DNA of 15,646 nucleotides. It comes from Planctomycetota bacterium. GTDB taxonomy: Bacteria > Planctomycetota > DG-23 > SLPQ01. The stretch covers positions 1-15,646 of the forward strand of contig JAGHCE010000112.1 in NCBI GenBank assembly GCA_021160625.1, written 5' to 3'. This document shows, piece by piece, positions 15,350-15,646 of the stretch (positions within the stretch are counted from its first letter, which is position 1; every line of letters starts with the position of its first letter). A program made the translations under genes and the position numbers. Below the pieces are notes generated by a model that saw nothing but the letters and a program-made list of their open reading frames with translations, did no database searches and was not told where the DNA came from.

Positions 15350-15646
15350 GAAACAGGAAACCCTCGCCGGCAGCAGTGAGAAAAATGATGAAGAAGCGCC
15401 ACCGACGTCATACCGTCCACGTCATAGTCACCGTAGAGGAGGATTTTCTCGTTGCGGCCAATCGCCGTCGAAATGCGCTCGACGGCCTCCCGGACGCCTT
15501 TGAGGGACTCCGGGTCCTCGAGGTGATCGAGCGAGGGGCGCAGGAAACGCGATGCCTCCTCGATGGAGTGATAACCCCTGTTGAGGAGCAGGCGGGCCAC
15601 GACCACCGGGAGCCCGAGCCGAGCGGCAAGCTCACTTGCCTCGGCC
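15301..15646 (-). CDS. recJ: RecJ N-terminal part, cut by window edge and frame-broken
   Basis: The frame runs off the right edge of the window. The edge codons read EASELAARLGLPVV, so the true start is beyond it and the GTG at 15606 is internal. Recognisable RecJ pieces are 'ARLLLNRGYHSIEEASRFL', 'LEDPESLKGVREAVERI' and phosphoesterase motif I, ILLYGDYDVDGMTS. After TSVALLHHF the frame leaves homology and ends at a TGA (15301-15303) with a nonsense tail. The gene is joined to the C-terminal part only by shifting frame. Confidence 0.85.
   Translation of the reverse strand, partial: AEASELAARLGLPVVVARLLLNRGYHSIEEASRFLRPSLDHLEDPESLKGVREAVERISTAIGRNEKILLYGDYDVDGMTSVALLHHFSHCCRRGFPVSCRGVLTRGTGSMPTS
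15348..15385 (-). other. recJ: Two frame-disrupting sites within recJ
   Basis: Lesion 1 is a run of five A on the + strand at 15381-15385 (five T in the coding strand). With four T the frame would read HHFLTAAGEGFL, which fits RecJ. Lesion 2 is a 7-bp direct repeat, AGGAAAC at 15348-15354 and 15355-15361, where the middle frame passes to that of LPRRLDEGYG. It could be a 7-bp duplication, which would give a segment shorter than usual. It could instead be a 2-base loss from a codon between GFLF and LPRR, which would give the usual spacing. Both change frame by the same amount. Together they explain the net shift between the N- and C-terminal fragments. This may be real gene decay or assembly error. 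Confidence 0.75.

Noticed and set aside
15348..15385. Programmed ribosomal frameshift in recJ
   Set aside because: No slippery heptamer in the correct phase and two shifts would be needed. A lesion or sequence error is simpler.

Overview
The window is a GC-rich, gene-dense bacterial chromosome segment. It contains ten intact protein genes, one tail-encoding gene cluster member (recJ) that is both cut by the window edge and frame-disrupted, and two repeat-filled intergenic islands. I see no tRNA, rRNA, CRISPR array, IS element or phage gene. A lipoprotein with a SPOR (peptidoglycan-binding) domain, several Sec signal peptides, and frequent GTG or TTG starts behind good Shine-Dalgarno sites point to a Gram-negative-type bacterium. 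It is probably an uncultured lineage known from metagenomes, because several genes match only broad families. I cannot name the phylum with confidence.

Left part, + strand (303-3617): three consecutive exported proteins without a recognised pathway. They are a TPR-like protein with a C-terminal membrane anchor, a Trp/Asp/Gly-rich secreted protein with Ig-like character, and a HEAT-repeat-like periplasmic protein with a charged helical tail. The 255 bp between the first two hold copies of a dispersed repeat and several perfect inverted repeats.

Middle, - strand (7252-3690, read right to left): a TPR-SPOR lipoprotein, N-acetylglucosamine-6-phosphate deacetylase (nagA) and an ACT-domain malic enzyme, spaced 70 bp apart each time and probably one operon. 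This links cell-wall association, amino-sugar recycling and the malate-to-pyruvate node. Divergent from it on the + strand are an AMP-forming acyl-CoA synthetase (TTG start) and a YfhO-like polytopic membrane protein, joined by a 4-nt stop/start overlap.

Right part, - strand (15646-11343, read right to left): recJ (N-terminus beyond the window), a DPM1-like family 2 glycosyltransferase, a response-regulator receiver domain fused to a DUF2225-like cysteine module, and protein-L-isoaspartate methyltransferase (pcm). Gaps are 39, 24 and 8 bp, so this looks like one transcription unit. The convergent junction between the YfhO-like gene and pcm (11093-11342) is a second repeat island. It shares two repeat motifs with the left island and carries a near-perfect 29-bp tandem duplication.

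The most notable points are the receiver/DUF2225-like fusion, the double lesion in recJ, the shortened substrate loop in the malic enzyme, and the shared palindromic repeat family in the two intergenic islands. I do not see convincing evidence of a completely new multi-gene system.
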